The position numbers and the translations under genes were made by a program. A stretch of 64,000 nt of DNA from Tepidiphilus succinatimandens (GTDB taxonomy: Bacteria; Pseudomonadota; Gammaproteobacteria; Burkholderiales; Rhodocyclaceae): NCBI RefSeq assembly GCF_006503695.1, contig NZ_SBIK01000012.1, positions 1 to 64,000 of the forward strand. Reading direction: 5' to 3'. Positions 42,699 to 51,410 of the stretch are shown here, piece by piece. Under the pieces are notes generated by a model, which did not search any database, was not told where the DNA came from, and was given only the letters and a program-made list of their open reading frames with translations. The stretch's first letter is position 1. Each line of letters starts with the position of its first letter.

Positions 42699-42730
42699 AA
42701 ATCCCAACCCTTATCGGTTGGGATTTTTTT
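42699..42730 (+). terminator. Terminator after tRNA-Phe
   Basis: AAATCCCAACC (42699-42709) pairs with 42716-42726 and is followed by a T-run. Confidence 0.85.
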
Positions 42731-42963
42731 GCCCTGAGCGCCAGTGTTGGCGCGGTTCCGGCCCGTTGCCTCGTGAGCGCTGCACCGCCAAACGACGCCG
42801 TTTCGGAGTACTTCTCGCCTCTCTGCTGCCGTTTTTCTCTGCTGGGCTCGTGAGCGTTCACCGAGCCAGAGCCAGCACTGGCGCGGGTTTCCGGCTTCCG
42901 GGTTGCGATTGTGAATTGGTCGGCCGTTGGTTACCGAATCTGCACTGCTCACCTCGTCTTGCA
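42731..42963. other. Non-coding boundary between tRNA-Phe and the metal island
   Basis: No convincing gene. Two related segments lie here at 42741-42763 and 42872-42895 (about 19 of 23 bases alike, both containing CCAG-TGGCGCGG), and 42738-42753 is a short palindrome-like stem. Their role is unknown; they may be debris of an element end. Confidence 0.4.
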
Positions 42964-43383
42964 TCAAGGTACGGCGAGCTCGGCGGCAGATACTGGTTGA
43001 GACAGTTCGCACAGGATGCCGCACTGTTCGGCGCTTCTGCCTTCGGAACACATTTCCCTCAAGGATCTGAGCTGCTGCTCAAGTGCGCTCAGTTCCTGGA
43101 TACGCACCGCGACCTGCTCGATGTGTGCCTCAAGAACACGGTTGACCTCACTGCAATCTTGGGTTGGCACGTTCTTGAGGCGCAACAGCACACGAATCTC
43201 GTCGAGCGTCATGTCCAGCGAACGACAGCGGCGAATGAAAAGCAAGCGTTCGACGTGCGCGTCGCCATATAAGCGGAAATTGCCCGCGCTCCGGGACGGG
43301 GGCGGCAGGAGTCCTTCCTGCTCATAAAAGCGAATCGTTTGAATCGGACACCCGGTTTGCCGGGCAAGCGCTCCGATCTGCAT
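42964..43383 (-). CDS. cadR: MerR-family regulator of CadR/PbrR type
   Basis: The 139-residue regulator has an N-terminal winged helix (1-70, QIGALARQTGCPIQTIRFYEQ) and a dimerisation helix. Cys77 (QDCSEV) and Cys112 (EMCSEGR) match the metal ligands of CadR/PbrR, and the third ligand falls in the C-terminal loop at Cys121 or Cys125. Such proteins sense Cd(II), Pb(II) or Zn(II) and activate a divergent efflux gene by untwisting a promoter with an over-long spacer, which is exactly what lies between this gene and the transporter at 43.5 kb. Confidence 0.9.
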   Translation of the reverse strand: MQIGALARQTGCPIQTIRFYEQEGLLPPPSRSAGNFRLYGDAHVERLLFIRRCRSLDMTLDEIRVLLRLKNVPTQDCSEVNRVLEAHIEQVAVRIQELSALEQQLRSLREMCSEGRSAEQCGILCELSQPVSAAELAVP

Positions 43384-43409
43384 AGCTGCAACCCCTTTTT
43401 ATCATCGAC

Positions 43410-43440
43410 TTGACTCTATAGTAGCTATAGAGTGTTAAAT
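43410..43440 (+). promoter_or_regulatory. MerR-type promoter/operator for the cation transporter
   Basis: TTGACT (43410-43415) and TTAAAT (43435-43440) are 19 bp apart, the long spacer of MerR-controlled promoters. A 9-bp inverted repeat (ACTCTATAG at 43413-43421 and its complement at 43425-43433) fills the spacer. Confidence 0.85.
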
Positions 43441-43516
43441 CTCAAAATACCCTCCGGATGCTTGCTGGTTTCTGCAAGAGCCTCGCCGGATCAGGAACGA
43501 GAAGAATCAAGGACCA

Positions 43517-44419
43517 ATGACTATGACTGATGAATGCCAGAAATCCTGCGGATGTGCGTCCGAGCGGAAGGCGGAGTCCATGACGGGTGCCACGCCGACC
43601 GGGACGGGAAGGATGAGTCTGTTCTCGGTGCCGAAGATGGACTGCCCTTCGGAGGAGCGCATGATCCGGCTCGCGCTCGAGAATACGAGCGGGCTGGCCG
43701 CACTCGAGTTCGATCTTGGCAAGCGCGAGTTGCGTGTTTTTCACGACGGCCCCGTCGAACCCATTGCAAGCAAGCTTGAAAGTCTCGGCTTGGGCGCCCG
43801 TCTCATTGCGTCAACTGAATCGAATGGCCCGCACACTGTCGATGGGCAAAGCGACAGCCAGCCGTCCTCCGAGCAAGAGTCTCGCACTCTCAAATGGTTG
43901 CTTGCCATCAACGCCGCCATGTTTGTCGTCGAAGTGACGATCGGGTGGATTGCGCAGTCCACGGGGCTCATGGCTGACTCACTGGACATGTTCGCGGATG
44001 CCGCCGTCTACGGGCTCGCGCTCTACGCCGTCGGCCGTCCTACCGGGCACCAGCTGAAGGCGGCGCGGTTGTCAGGCTGGCTGCAACTGTTGCTCGCGCT
44101 CGGCGCAATGTCCGAGGTGCTGCGCCGCTTCGTCTTTGGTAGCGAGCCCGAGCCACCGCTCATGATGGGGATCGCGCTCGTTGCGCTCATTGCAAACGTT
44201 ACCTGCCTTGTCTTGATCTCCAGTCATCGAAAAGGCGGCGCTCACATGAAGGCAAGCTGGATTTTCTCCACGAACGACGTGCTGGCAAACCTGGGGGTGA
44301 TCGCGGCCGGGGCGTTGGTCGCCTGGACAGGATCGCGTTACCCCGATTTGGTGATTGGCTCGCTCATCGCGCTGCTGGTATTGAACGGTGCGCGGCGCAT
44401 CCTGCGCCTCGGTGCCTGA
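43517..44419 (+). CDS. Cation transporter (CDF-like, CadR/PbrR regulon)
   Basis: The 300-residue protein begins with a Cys-rich tail (CQKSCGCA) and an HMA-like soluble domain (about 33-95) containing PKMDCPSEE. It is followed by about six membrane spans (about 125-300). The third part has GLMADSLDMFADAAVYG and FSTNDVLANLGV, the metal-site helices of this cation diffusion subgroup. It probably exports Cd2+, Pb2+, Zn2+ or Co2+ to the periplasm. The promoter at 43410 places it under the divergent MerR regulator. Confidence 0.85.
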   Translation: MTMTDECQKSCGCASERKAESMTGATPTGTGRMSLFSVPKMDCPSEERMIRLALENTSGLAALEFDLGKRELRVFHDGPVEPIASKLESLGLGARLIASTESNGPHTVDGQSDSQPSSEQESRTLKWLLAINAAMFVVEVTIGWIAQSTGLMADSLDMFADAAVYGLALYAVGRPTGHQLKAARLSGWLQLLLALGAMSEVLRRFVFGSEPEPPLMMGIALVALIANVTCLVLISSHRKGGAHMKASWIFSTNDVLANLGVIAAGALVAWTGSRYPDLVIGSLIALLVLNGARRILRLGA

Positions 44420-44453
44420 AGCAGCGAGCGCGGGACATGCCGCCCCGGCAATA

Positions 44454-44660
44454 TCAACGACTGAATTCCCGCCCTGGAATTTCACGCTGCGCTGCCCAAT
44501 CCAATGGCAAGGCTCGCCGGATCAGGCGCTCCAGCACAAGCCCGACTGCCTTTTCCACCACGCACGCCTCGACGATGTCAGGTGCAAGCCGGGTCAGTTG
44601 CGCGATCCGACTTGCATGCCCCCGGTCAATGCTCTCGGCTGCCGCGATCTCGGTGATGGA
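44454..44660 (-). pseudogene. C-terminal remnant of a large serine recombinase
   Basis: Reading the minus strand from 44660 gives about 68 codons before a TGA. They contain SITEIAAAESIDRGHASRI, LTRLAPDIVEACV and ALPLDWAAQRE, which match the end of large serine recombinases (usually LTLLAPDIVEAIL and PFPVEWEAQR). No start, catalytic serine or DNA-binding core remains. An upstream stop in frame shows it is only a fragment. It meets the EAL remnant head to head at about 44660. Confidence 0.65.
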
Positions 44661-45064
44661 GGGTCACGCGCGCCCTGACCTCGGCCGGGTTTGCGCTGTC
44701 CATCGATGATTTCGGCACCGGGTATTCCTCACTGGCTTACCTCAAGCGATTTCCCGTTCATAAACTGAAGATCGACATCTCGTTCGTGCGGGACATGCTG
44801 ACCGATCGCAACGATCTCGCCATTGTGTCCGCCATCGTTGCCATGGCGAAGAGCCTCGGCCTCAAGACCCTGGCCGAAGGTGTGGAAGAGGCAGCGCAGG
44901 CGGAACACTTGCTGGCATTGGGTTGCGACGAAGCACAGGGGTATTACTTCGCCCGTCCGGAGCCGGCCGAGGTTTTCGCGCGCAGGTGGTTGCAAAGCGC
45001 ATGTCCGAGTCATGATCTCGGTCAGGACGTGGATCGCCAAGAGCAAGGCCACCTCGGTACATGA
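44657..45064 (+). pseudogene. EAL-domain phosphodiesterase remnant (C-terminal half)
   Basis: The open frame from 44657 has SIDDFGTGYSSLAYLKRFPV, KLKIDISFVRDM, TLAEGVEE and QGYYFARP, all conserved late EAL motifs of cyclic-di-GMP phosphodiesterases. The EVLxR start of the domain and the first catalytic Glu are gone, and a stop lies in frame just upstream at 44654. It has no natural start codon or ribosome site. It is a fragment left by rearrangement, probably together with the recombinase remnant. Confidence 0.8.
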
Positions 45065-45263
45065 CGGCAAAGCCGCTCCATGGCACCGGGCCCCGGCGCA
45101 TGATCACGCCCTCGAGTTCTCTCAAACTCTTCGTAGCGTTCACGCTGATCCGTGATCGGGAGCCGTCAGCCCGGTCGGTTCAACAGCGATCGGGGCCATT
45201 GCCTCTGCGAAAGCGCACAGACCAAAGGCACTTGGGCTGGCTCGCCCCAACTGCTTCACCTCA

Positions 45264-46646
45264 TCAGGTTCCGCCTGGGAACTCCAGGCAGAACCGGGTC
45301 CTGCCCTGCGCGGACGTCACGCTGATCGATCCTCCATGGGTTTGCATAATGGCGCGGGTAATCGCCAATCCCAGCCCTGCGCCGTCGGTTTCCGGATGTG
45401 ACCGCGATGGGTCAGCACGGTAAAACCGATCGAACAGGCGCGGCAGTACCCTCGGGTCGATGTCCTCGCCGGTGTTCTCGACGCTCACCCGGGTGGCTTG
45501 GGAAGACTGGCTGATCTCGATCGTGACCTCGCCATGTGGCGGGGTGTGGCGCAGCGCGTTCGAAAGCAGATTGCTCAGGGCACGGCGGAACATCAAGCGA
45601 TCACCGACGATCTCGCCCTCACCACGCTGAGCCAGTCTGACGCCCTTCTCCTCGGCGACCGCCTCATAGAACTCGATCAGGGCGTGCGTTTCCTCGGCTG
45701 CCGAGAAACGTTCCCGGTTCGGCAGCATCATCCCGCGTTCGGCCTTGGCCAGGAACAGCATATCGGACACCATGCGGCCCAGACGCTGCAGTTCCTCGGC
45801 ATTGGAAGCCAGAATCTCCCGGTAGGTATCGGCATCCCGCCGGGTAGCCAACGCGACCTGGGTCTGGGTCAGCAGGTTGCTCAGGGGGGTGCGCAGCTCA
45901 TGCGCCAGATTCGACGAGAACTCCGACAGTCGCGTGAACGCGTCTTCCAGCCGGTCCAGCATCTTGTTGAGTTCGTGAGCCAGATCGGCCATTTCGATGG
46001 GTACCGCCTCGACGGGCATGCGCTGGTGCAGCTGCTGGCTCGTGAGCGTGGTGGCTCTGGATTTCATGGCACGCAATGGCGCCAGCCCCTTGTACGCGGC
46101 AAACCAGCTCAGCAAGCCACAGATGACGATCGTCACGACGGCATAGGTCATCAGGGTGCGCCGCAACTCCAGCATGAACCGTGTGTGATGCGCCGTGTCC
46201 ATGGCAACGAGGATGTCCAGCCGCGTCGTTGCGTCATAGGCTGGAATAACCCGGACAAGCATCCCGCGAAACGCCTGCCCTTCGTCGGCCCAATGGATCA
46301 GCGCGTCGTTGCCGTTGCCTTCATCCGCCGGTGACAGTTCGCGCGGGAGGCGAAATCCTTCGGACTGGAAGAGCGTTTCACCTTTCGAATCATGGACGCT
46401 GACGTACAGCCCGTGATGGTGGCTCAATGCCTCACGCAGCAGCCACTTGGCGTCCTCGGCCGAATTGGATCGCGCCAAAATATCCTCGATCAGGTGCTGC
46501 TTGTCCTGCAGCGCCATGTGATCCAGCTCGATGAAATGCCGCTCGGATGCAGCGATGACCAACAAGGCCAATCCAAACACCACAGCCGCAGCCGCCAACG
46601 TAAAGAAGAGGGTGAGCCGGGTCGTCAGTGACAGGGAGCGAAACAT
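45264..46646 (-). CDS. cusS: Heavy-metal sensor histidine kinase (CusS/IrlS type)
   Basis: The 460-residue inner-membrane kinase has spans at about 10-32 and 168-188 around a periplasmic sensor of the heavy-metal kinase family, a HAMP region, the His in LAHELRTPLSNLL, and N, G1 and G2 boxes (SNALRHTPPHG; GAGLGLAI). The partner regulator is directly upstream with no gap. It faces the copper genes, so copper or silver is the likely signal. It is the outermost gene of the minus-strand half of the cluster. Confidence 0.9.
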   Translation of the reverse strand: MFRSLSLTTRLTLFFTLAAAAVVFGLALLVIAASERHFIELDHMALQDKQHLIEDILARSNSAEDAKWLLREALSHHHGLYVSVHDSKGETLFQSEGFRLPRELSPADEGNGNDALIHWADEGQAFRGMLVRVIPAYDATTRLDILVAMDTAHHTRFMLELRRTLMTYAVVTIVICGLLSWFAAYKGLAPLRAMKSRATTLTSQQLHQRMPVEAVPIEMADLAHELNKMLDRLEDAFTRLSEFSSNLAHELRTPLSNLLTQTQVALATRRDADTYREILASNAEELQRLGRMVSDMLFLAKAERGMMLPNRERFSAAEETHALIEFYEAVAEEKGVRLAQRGEGEIVGDRLMFRRALSNLLSNALRHTPPHGEVTIEISQSSQATRVSVENTGEDIDPRVLPRLFDRFYRADPSRSHPETDGAGLGLAITRAIMQTHGGSISVTSAQGRTRFCLEFPGGT

Positions 46647-47330
46647 TCAGTGCTCCTCCGGCGCTTCCAATACGTAACCCATGCCACGTACGGTGTGGAT
46701 CAGCTTGACCTCATGCCCATCATCGATCTTCGCGCGCAAGCGCCGGATGGCCACCTCGATCACATTGGTGTCGCTGTCGAAATTCATGTCCCAGACCTGC
46801 GAGGCGATCAGCGAGCGGGGCAGGACCTCGCCATGACGGCGCATCAGCAGTTCCAGCAAGCCGAACTCTTTGGCCGTCAGTCTGATTCGTCGCCCGCCGC
46901 GTGAAACGCGTCGGCGCAGCAGGTCCAGTTCGAGGTCGGCCACGCGCAGCACGGTGCTCTCGTTGCCACTGCGCCCCCGGCGCAGGATCGTGCGCACGCG
47001 GGCCAGCAATTCGGCAAAGGAGAAAGGCTTGACCAGATAGTCGTCCGCTCCGAGCTCAAGGCCTTTGACCCGGTCTTCCAGCTGATCGCGTGCGGTCAGG
47101 AACAGCACCGGCATCTGCAGGCCGCGATGGCGCAAGGACTGGAGTACCTGCCAGCCGTCGAGGCCGGGCAGCATCACATCCAGGATGACCAGGTCGTACT
47201 CGCCCTGCAAGGCCAGGTGCAGACCGTCGGCGCCGTCCTGCGCCAGATCAACCACGAAACCCGCTTCGCTCAAGCCTTGACGCAGGTACTCGCCCGTTTT
47301 GGGCTCATCTTCAACGATCAGTATTTTCAT
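46647..47330 (-). CDS. cusR: Heavy-metal response regulator (CusR/CopR type)
   Basis: The 227-residue OmpR-type regulator has the phospho-aspartate in [13 protein letters not shown], the [11 protein letters not shown] switch and the winged helix with [16 protein letters not shown] and the C-terminal RGMGYVLE. Proteins of this type bind copper-box motifs upstream of copA. It is divergent from the multicopper oxidase gene; see the motif at 47407-47415. Confidence 0.92.
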   Translation of the reverse strand: MKILIVEDEPKTGEYLRQGLSEAGFVVDLAQDGADGLHLALQGEYDLVILDVMLPGLDGWQVLQSLRHRGLQMPVLFLTARDQLEDRVKGLELGADDYLVKPFSFAELLARVRTILRRGRSGNESTVLRVADLELDLLRRRVSRGGRRIRLTAKEFGLLELLMRRHGEVLPRSLIASQVWDMNFDSDTNVIEVAIRRLRAKIDDGHEVKLIHTVRGMGYVLEAPEEH

Positions 47331-47406
47331 GAGGGTGCTCCGCCATATCGAATAGCCGCTAGTGTGACGATTTTGGGCGCACCTGACACGATGATAACAA
47401 AAATGT

Positions 47407-47415
47407 AATCTGACA
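47407..47415 (+). promoter_or_regulatory. Candidate copper-box half (AATCTGACA)
   Basis: AATCTGACA stands in the divergent region between cusR and copA, and again at 54895-54903 upstream of the CopK-like gene. Two sites in the same cluster suggest a CusR/CopR binding site, but the full operator was not defined. Confidence 0.35.
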
Positions 47416-47485
47416 GACAGCTTCCTAACAGGGGTGGCCCTCTAGCATGTCATCCACGAAATCAGCAATTCATTGCGAGGAGCCC

Positions 47486-49300
47486 ATGCCACCCTTGAGA
47501 CCGTTTCATTCACCGTTGCCGTTGGTGCCCGCTCGGCGGCGTTTCGTGCGCGGCTTGGTCGCTGGCGGCGTCATGATCGGCCTGTCACCCTGGCTGCGTG
47601 CTGCGGCACAGGGGCTGGCCGACACGCGCACGGGTGCAGCGCCCGTGCTCAGCGGCACGAATATTGACCTGGTGGTCGCCGAATCGCCGGTCAACTTCAC
47701 CGGCACACCAAGGATGGCGACCACCATCAACGGCTCCATCCCGGCGCCGACGCTCAAACTTCGGGAAGGCGACACGGTCACCATCCGCGTCACCAACCGC
47801 CTGCGCGAAGCCACGTCGATTCACTGGCACGGGATCATCCTGCCCTACCAGATGGACGGGGTACCCGGTATCAGTTTTCAGGGCATCCCCCCGGGCGAAA
47901 CCTTCACCTACCAGTTCCGTCTCGAACAAACCGGCACCTACTGGTATCACTCGCACTCCGGCATGCAGGAGCAGACCGGCATGTACGGGGCGTTGATCGT
48001 CGAGCCGCGTGAGGCAGACCCTATCCGCGCCGACCGGGACTACGTGGTGCAGCTGTCCGACTGGACCGACGAAGACCCCATGCGGGTGCTCGCCAAGCTC
48101 AAGGTGCAGAGCGACTACTACAACTACCACCAGCCGACGGCCATTGACTTCTTCCGCGACGTCGCCGACATGGGGCTTTCCCGCGCACTCGACAAGCGTG
48201 CGATGTGGAACCAGATGCGGATGAACCCGACCGATCTGGCCGATCTCTCGGGGGCGACATTGACCTACCTGATGAACGGCGTCACCCCTGCCGGCAATTG
48301 GACTGGCCTGTTCCGGCCGGGCGAGCGCGTGCGTCTGCGGTTCATCAACGGCGCGGCCAACACCTTCTACGACGTGCGCATCCCGGGGCTCAAGATGACG
48401 GTGGTGCAAAGCGACGGGCAGAACGTCGAGCCCGTGACCGTCGATGAGTTCCGCTTCGGGCCGGGCGAGACCTACGACGTGATCGTCACGCCCCGAGAGG
48501 ACGCCTACACGATCTTCGCGCAATCGATGGATCGAACCGGCTTCGCCCGCGGCACGCTCGCGGTGCGCGAGGGCTTGAGCGCCGCCGTGCCTGCGCTCGA
48601 TCCCGTCGAATGGCTCACCATGGCCGACATGATGGGCGCGATGGACCACGCGGCGATGGGCCACGACATGCCGGGCATGAAGCACGACATGTCCGGCATG
48701 AACCATGGCGCGATGGCCATGGATCACGGCCAGCACGCGATGCATGGCATGACCGGCGGCGCGATGGCCAAGCCCAGCGCCACGGTCCGTCACGCACGCA
48801 CGGAATACGGCCCAAGCACGGATATGCGGGTGGACATGCCGCGCACCAATCTTGACGATCCGGGCATTGGCCTGCGCAACAACGGCCGGCGCGTGCTGAC
48901 GCTGGCGGATCTCAGGACGATCGGTGGTCCTCTCGACCCACGCGGGGCCGAGCGCGAGATCGAGCTGCACCTCACCGGCAACATGGAGCGCTATACCTGG
49001 TCGCTCGACGGCCTCGAGTTCGGCAAGAGCACGCCGGTGCACCTGAAGTACGGCGAGCGGGTGCGCGTCATCCTGCACAACGACACGATGATGACGCACC
49101 CGATGCATTTGCACGGGATGTGGAGCGAGGTGGAAACGCCCGACGGGCAGTTCCTGGTGCGTCGCCACACCATCCCGGTTCAACCCGCGCAGCGCGTCAG
49201 CTTCCTCGTGACCGCCGACGCCCTGGGTCGCTGGGCCTGGCACTGCCACCTGATGTTGCACATGGACATGGGCATGTTCCGCGTGGTGGTCGTGTCATGA
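47486..49300 (+). CDS. copA: Copper resistance multicopper oxidase CopA
   Basis: This periplasmic oxidase detoxifies Cu(I) and binds copper. The 604-residue protein has a Tat signal (PARRRFVRGLVAGG) and three cupredoxin domains. The copper ligands are complete: HWHG, YWYHSHSG, HPMHLHG and WHCHLMLHMDMGM. Between domains 2 and 3 is a Met/His-rich segment with repeated HDMPGM/GMNHGAM motifs, as in CopA/PcoA. The ATG at 47486 follows GAGGAG and precedes the Tat signal. It overlaps copB by 4 bp. Confidence 0.95.
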   Translation: MPPLRPFHSPLPLVPARRRFVRGLVAGGVMIGLSPWLRAAAQGLADTRTGAAPVLSGTNIDLVVAESPVNFTGTPRMATTINGSIPAPTLKLREGDTVTIRVTNRLREATSIHWHGIILPYQMDGVPGISFQGIPPGETFTYQFRLEQTGTYWYHSHSGMQEQTGMYGALIVEPREADPIRADRDYVVQLSDWTDEDPMRVLAKLKVQSDYYNYHQPTAIDFFRDVADMGLSRALDKRAMWNQMRMNPTDLADLSGATLTYLMNGVTPAGNWTGLFRPGERVRLRFINGAANTFYDVRIPGLKMTVVQSDGQNVEPVTVDEFRFGPGETYDVIVTPREDAYTIFAQSMDRTGFARGTLAVREGLSAAVPALDPVEWLTMADMMGAMDHAAMGHDMPGMKHDMSGMNHGAMAMDHGQHAMHGMTGGAMAKPSATVRHARTEYGPSTDMRVDMPRTNLDDPGIGLRNNGRRVLTLADLRTIGGPLDPRGAEREIELHLTGNMERYTWSLDGLEFGKSTPVHLKYGERVRVILHNDTMMTHPMHLHGMWSEVETPDGQFLVRRHTIPVQPAQRVSFLVTADALGRWAWHCHLMLHMDMGMFRVVVVS

Positions 49301-50241
49301 AACTGATCAAAAGAAGATTCGCCATGAAACCCTGTTCTCTCTTCACTGCGGCGCTGGTGTTGCTCGGTGCGGCACCCGTCTGGGCGCAAACAACAATGGA
49401 AGGCGGCGGCCATGCCGGGCACCCGGGCACGGCTCCAGCCCCAACGCGAGCCGAATCGCCGGCGAGCGCCACCATGGACCACGGCAGCATGAACATGCAG
49501 GGCGGCCCCGCCCCCGCCGATGCCCGTGATCCGCACGCGTATTCCAATGGCTTGACTTTGGAGTCGGGCCCTTACGCACTCCCCGGGCCACGGCAACTTC
49601 GGCTGTCCGATGAACATGCGTTCGGCAGCGTGCTCCTCGATCGCCTGGAGCGCGTTTACACGAAGGACGGGAACGCGACCGCCTATGACGCGCAAGCCTG
49701 GTTCGGCGGCACCTACGACCGCCTGGTCCTCAAGGCCGAGGGTGACGTCGCCAAAGGCAAACTGGAGGAGGCACGCACGGAGGTCCTGTGGGGCCATGCG
49801 ATCGCCTCGTACTGGGACACCCAACTCGGGGTGCGGCAGGACAGCGGCACGGGGCCTGACCGGACCTGGCTCGCTGTGGGCATCCAAGGGCTCGCCCCGT
49901 ACTGGTTCGACGTCGATGCCACGGCCTACGTCGGCGGCGCGGGACGCACGGCACTGCGCCTGTCGGGCGAGTACGAGCTCCTGCTCACCCAGCGCCTGAT
50001 TCTGCAGCCCCGCATGGAAGTCAATCTGTATGGCCGGCGCGATGAAGCGCGTGGCCTGGGAAGTGGGCTGGCCGATGCGGCGGCAGGCCTGCGCCTGCGT
50101 TACGAGTTCTCGCGCCAGTTCGCGCCCTACGTCGGCGTCGAATGGGCTGGCAAGTTCGGACAGACCGCCGATTTTGCGCGCGCCGAAGGACAGCGTACCC
50201 GGGAAACGCGTTATGTGGCGGGTGTGCGGCTGTGGTTCTAG
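49297..50241 (+). CDS. copB: Copper resistance outer-membrane protein CopB
   Basis: CopB/PcoB is an outer-membrane beta-barrel that works with CopA. The 314-residue protein has a signal peptide (cleavage near VWAQ), a Met/His-rich stretch with MDHGSMNM, and the CopB barrel domain from about 90 to 314, ending in the aromatic GVRLWF needed for barrel assembly. The start at 49297 overlaps copA; ATG 49324 is an alternative directly in front of the signal peptide. Confidence 0.93.
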   Translation: MKLIKRRFAMKPCSLFTAALVLLGAAPVWAQTTMEGGGHAGHPGTAPAPTRAESPASATMDHGSMNMQGGPAPADARDPHAYSNGLTLESGPYALPGPRQLRLSDEHAFGSVLLDRLERVYTKDGNATAYDAQAWFGGTYDRLVLKAEGDVAKGKLEEARTEVLWGHAIASYWDTQLGVRQDSGTGPDRTWLAVGIQGLAPYWFDVDATAYVGGAGRTALRLSGEYELLLTQRLILQPRMEVNLYGRRDEARGLGSGLADAAAGLRLRYEFSRQFAPYVGVEWAGKFGQTADFARAEGQRTRETRYVAGVRLWF

Positions 50242-50292
50242 AAGCCGCCACGCGCAACTCCGATCTTATTCACCAACCCTAAGGAGAAACCG

Positions 50293-50535
50293 ATGATGAA
50301 GAAAACCCTGAGCGTTTTGATGCTGAGCGCCTTGCCTGTGTTGGCGCTGGCCGGTGGGGACCATCAGGGCGGCCATGGCATGGCCGGGCATGATTATGAG
50401 ATCAACCGTCAATTTGCTCCCTATCTTGGGATCGAATGGAAGGCAAAATATGGCAAAACGGCCAGCCTTGCTCGACGGGAAGGTTTGGAGGCCAGGCAGA
50501 CGCGTGTTGTCGCCGGTTTACGGTTTTGGTTTTAA
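50293..50535 (+). CDS. Miniature CopB: signal peptide fused to the last CopB strands
   Basis: This 80-residue protein has a signal peptide (about 1-20, ending LALA), a short His/Gly/Met linker (HQGGHGMAGHD) and then about 42 residues that match the extreme C-terminus of CopB (INRQFAPYLGIEWKAKYG to GLRFWF). The middle of CopB, about 200 residues, is absent. It has its own AAGGAG site 6 bp before the ATG. It is about 65% like the end of the full CopB next door, so it is not a recent copy of it. It cannot form a barrel alone. It may be a decayed second copB or a small secreted adaptor. Confidence 0.8.
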   Translation: MMKKTLSVLMLSALPVLALAGGDHQGGHGMAGHDYEINRQFAPYLGIEWKAKYGKTASLARREGLEARQTRVVAGLRFWF

Positions 50536-50562
50536 GTCAATATTGGAAAAGGAGTCGATGAA

Positions 50563-50859
50563 ATGAAAACGTTCGTTACCGTTGCGGTTTTGTTCCTCAG
50601 CGCTGGGCTTGCTTCGGCGCACGATCCCAGTCAGCATCACTCTGGTGCGAATCGAGCAGAACCGGATTGTTCGATGATGCAGCAAATGCACTCCGGGAGT
50701 GACCGTGACGACCCAGTGGTGCAGGCGATGATCGCACGTTGTGCGGAGATGATGAAAGAGGAGCATAGGAAGATGATGATGCCGCATGGGATGCAAGGAG
50801 CGATGCCGCAAAATGGGATGATGGATGGCGAGATAACGCAACCGCATGGTCACCAATGA
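50563..50859 (+). CDS. Met/His-rich secreted protein (unknown)
   Basis: The 98-residue protein has a signal peptide (about 1-19, ending SAHD) and a mature part rich in Met and His (HHSGANR, MMQQMHSGSD, MMKEEHRKMMMPHGMQGAM). It has only two Cys. The composition suggests a periplasmic copper-binding protein. I do not recognise a named family. It starts after GGAGTCG and lies just before the cytochrome gene. Confidence 0.7.
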   Translation: MKTFVTVAVLFLSAGLASAHDPSQHHSGANRAEPDCSMMQQMHSGSDRDDPVVQAMIARCAEMMKEEHRKMMMPHGMQGAMPQNGMMDGEITQPHGHQ

Positions 50860-50870
50860 GGGGGGGAGTG

Positions 50871-51410
50871 ATGCAGCGCTGCTTGCGTGGGTTCGGTTTC
50901 GCACTCGTCGTGGTGGCTGTGGTGGCAGGATGGGTGCTCTACTCTGGCAGGGTATCGGTGGCGGCCGATGAGCCCCATGCTCAGTGGCTCTACCACCTGC
51001 TGGAGTGGGTGCGGGAACGCTCGATCGCACAGGCTTCACGTACGATCGAGGTACCCAAGGATCTCGATGCACCCCAGCGGTTGCTGGCGGGGGGAGCCGA
51101 TTACGATGCGATGTGTGTCGGTTGTCACCTTGCGCCTGGTATCGCGGAAAGCGACTTCACGTTGGGACTCTATCCAACCCCTCCCAAATTGACGGAACCC
51201 CGAGCAACCTTGCAGGGTCTGAGCGAGGAAGCAGCAGCGCGACGGGATTTTTGGATCATCAAACACGGAATCAAGGCATCTGGTATGCCAGCGTGGGGAA
51301 AAACGCACGATGACGAACGGATTTGGAACATGGTGGCTTTCCTCAAACGGTTGCCGGATCTCAATGAGAATCAATATCGAATTTTGACCAGTCGTCAAGG
51401 AGACCGATGA
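50871..51410 (+). CDS. Membrane-anchored monohaem cytochrome c
   Basis: The 179-residue protein has one N-terminal span (about 8-28) and a single c-type domain with CVGCH and the distal methionine in IKASGMPAWGKTHDDERIW. It resembles the cytochromes found in copper clusters of betaproteobacteria. It could pass electrons to or from the copper proteins around it. The ATG at 50871 after a GGGGGGAG run is preferred; ATG 50856 overlaps the previous stop. It overlaps the DUF411 gene by 4 bp. Confidence 0.88.
   Translation: MQRCLRGFGFALVVVAVVAGWVLYSGRVSVAADEPHAQWLYHLLEWVRERSIAQASRTIEVPKDLDAPQRLLAGGADYDAMCVGCHLAPGIAESDFTLGLYPTPPKLTEPRATLQGLSEEAAARRDFWIIKHGIKASGMPAWGKTHDDERIWNMVAFLKRLPDLNENQYRILTSRQGDR

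Noticed and set aside
42741..42895. Related 23-bp segments as an integron attC site
   Set aside because: The core GTTRRRY-type boxes are not present and no integrase or cassette is nearby.
45065..45263. Possible small gene between the EAL remnant and cusS
   Set aside because: Frames on either strand give no recognisable protein and no ribosome site.
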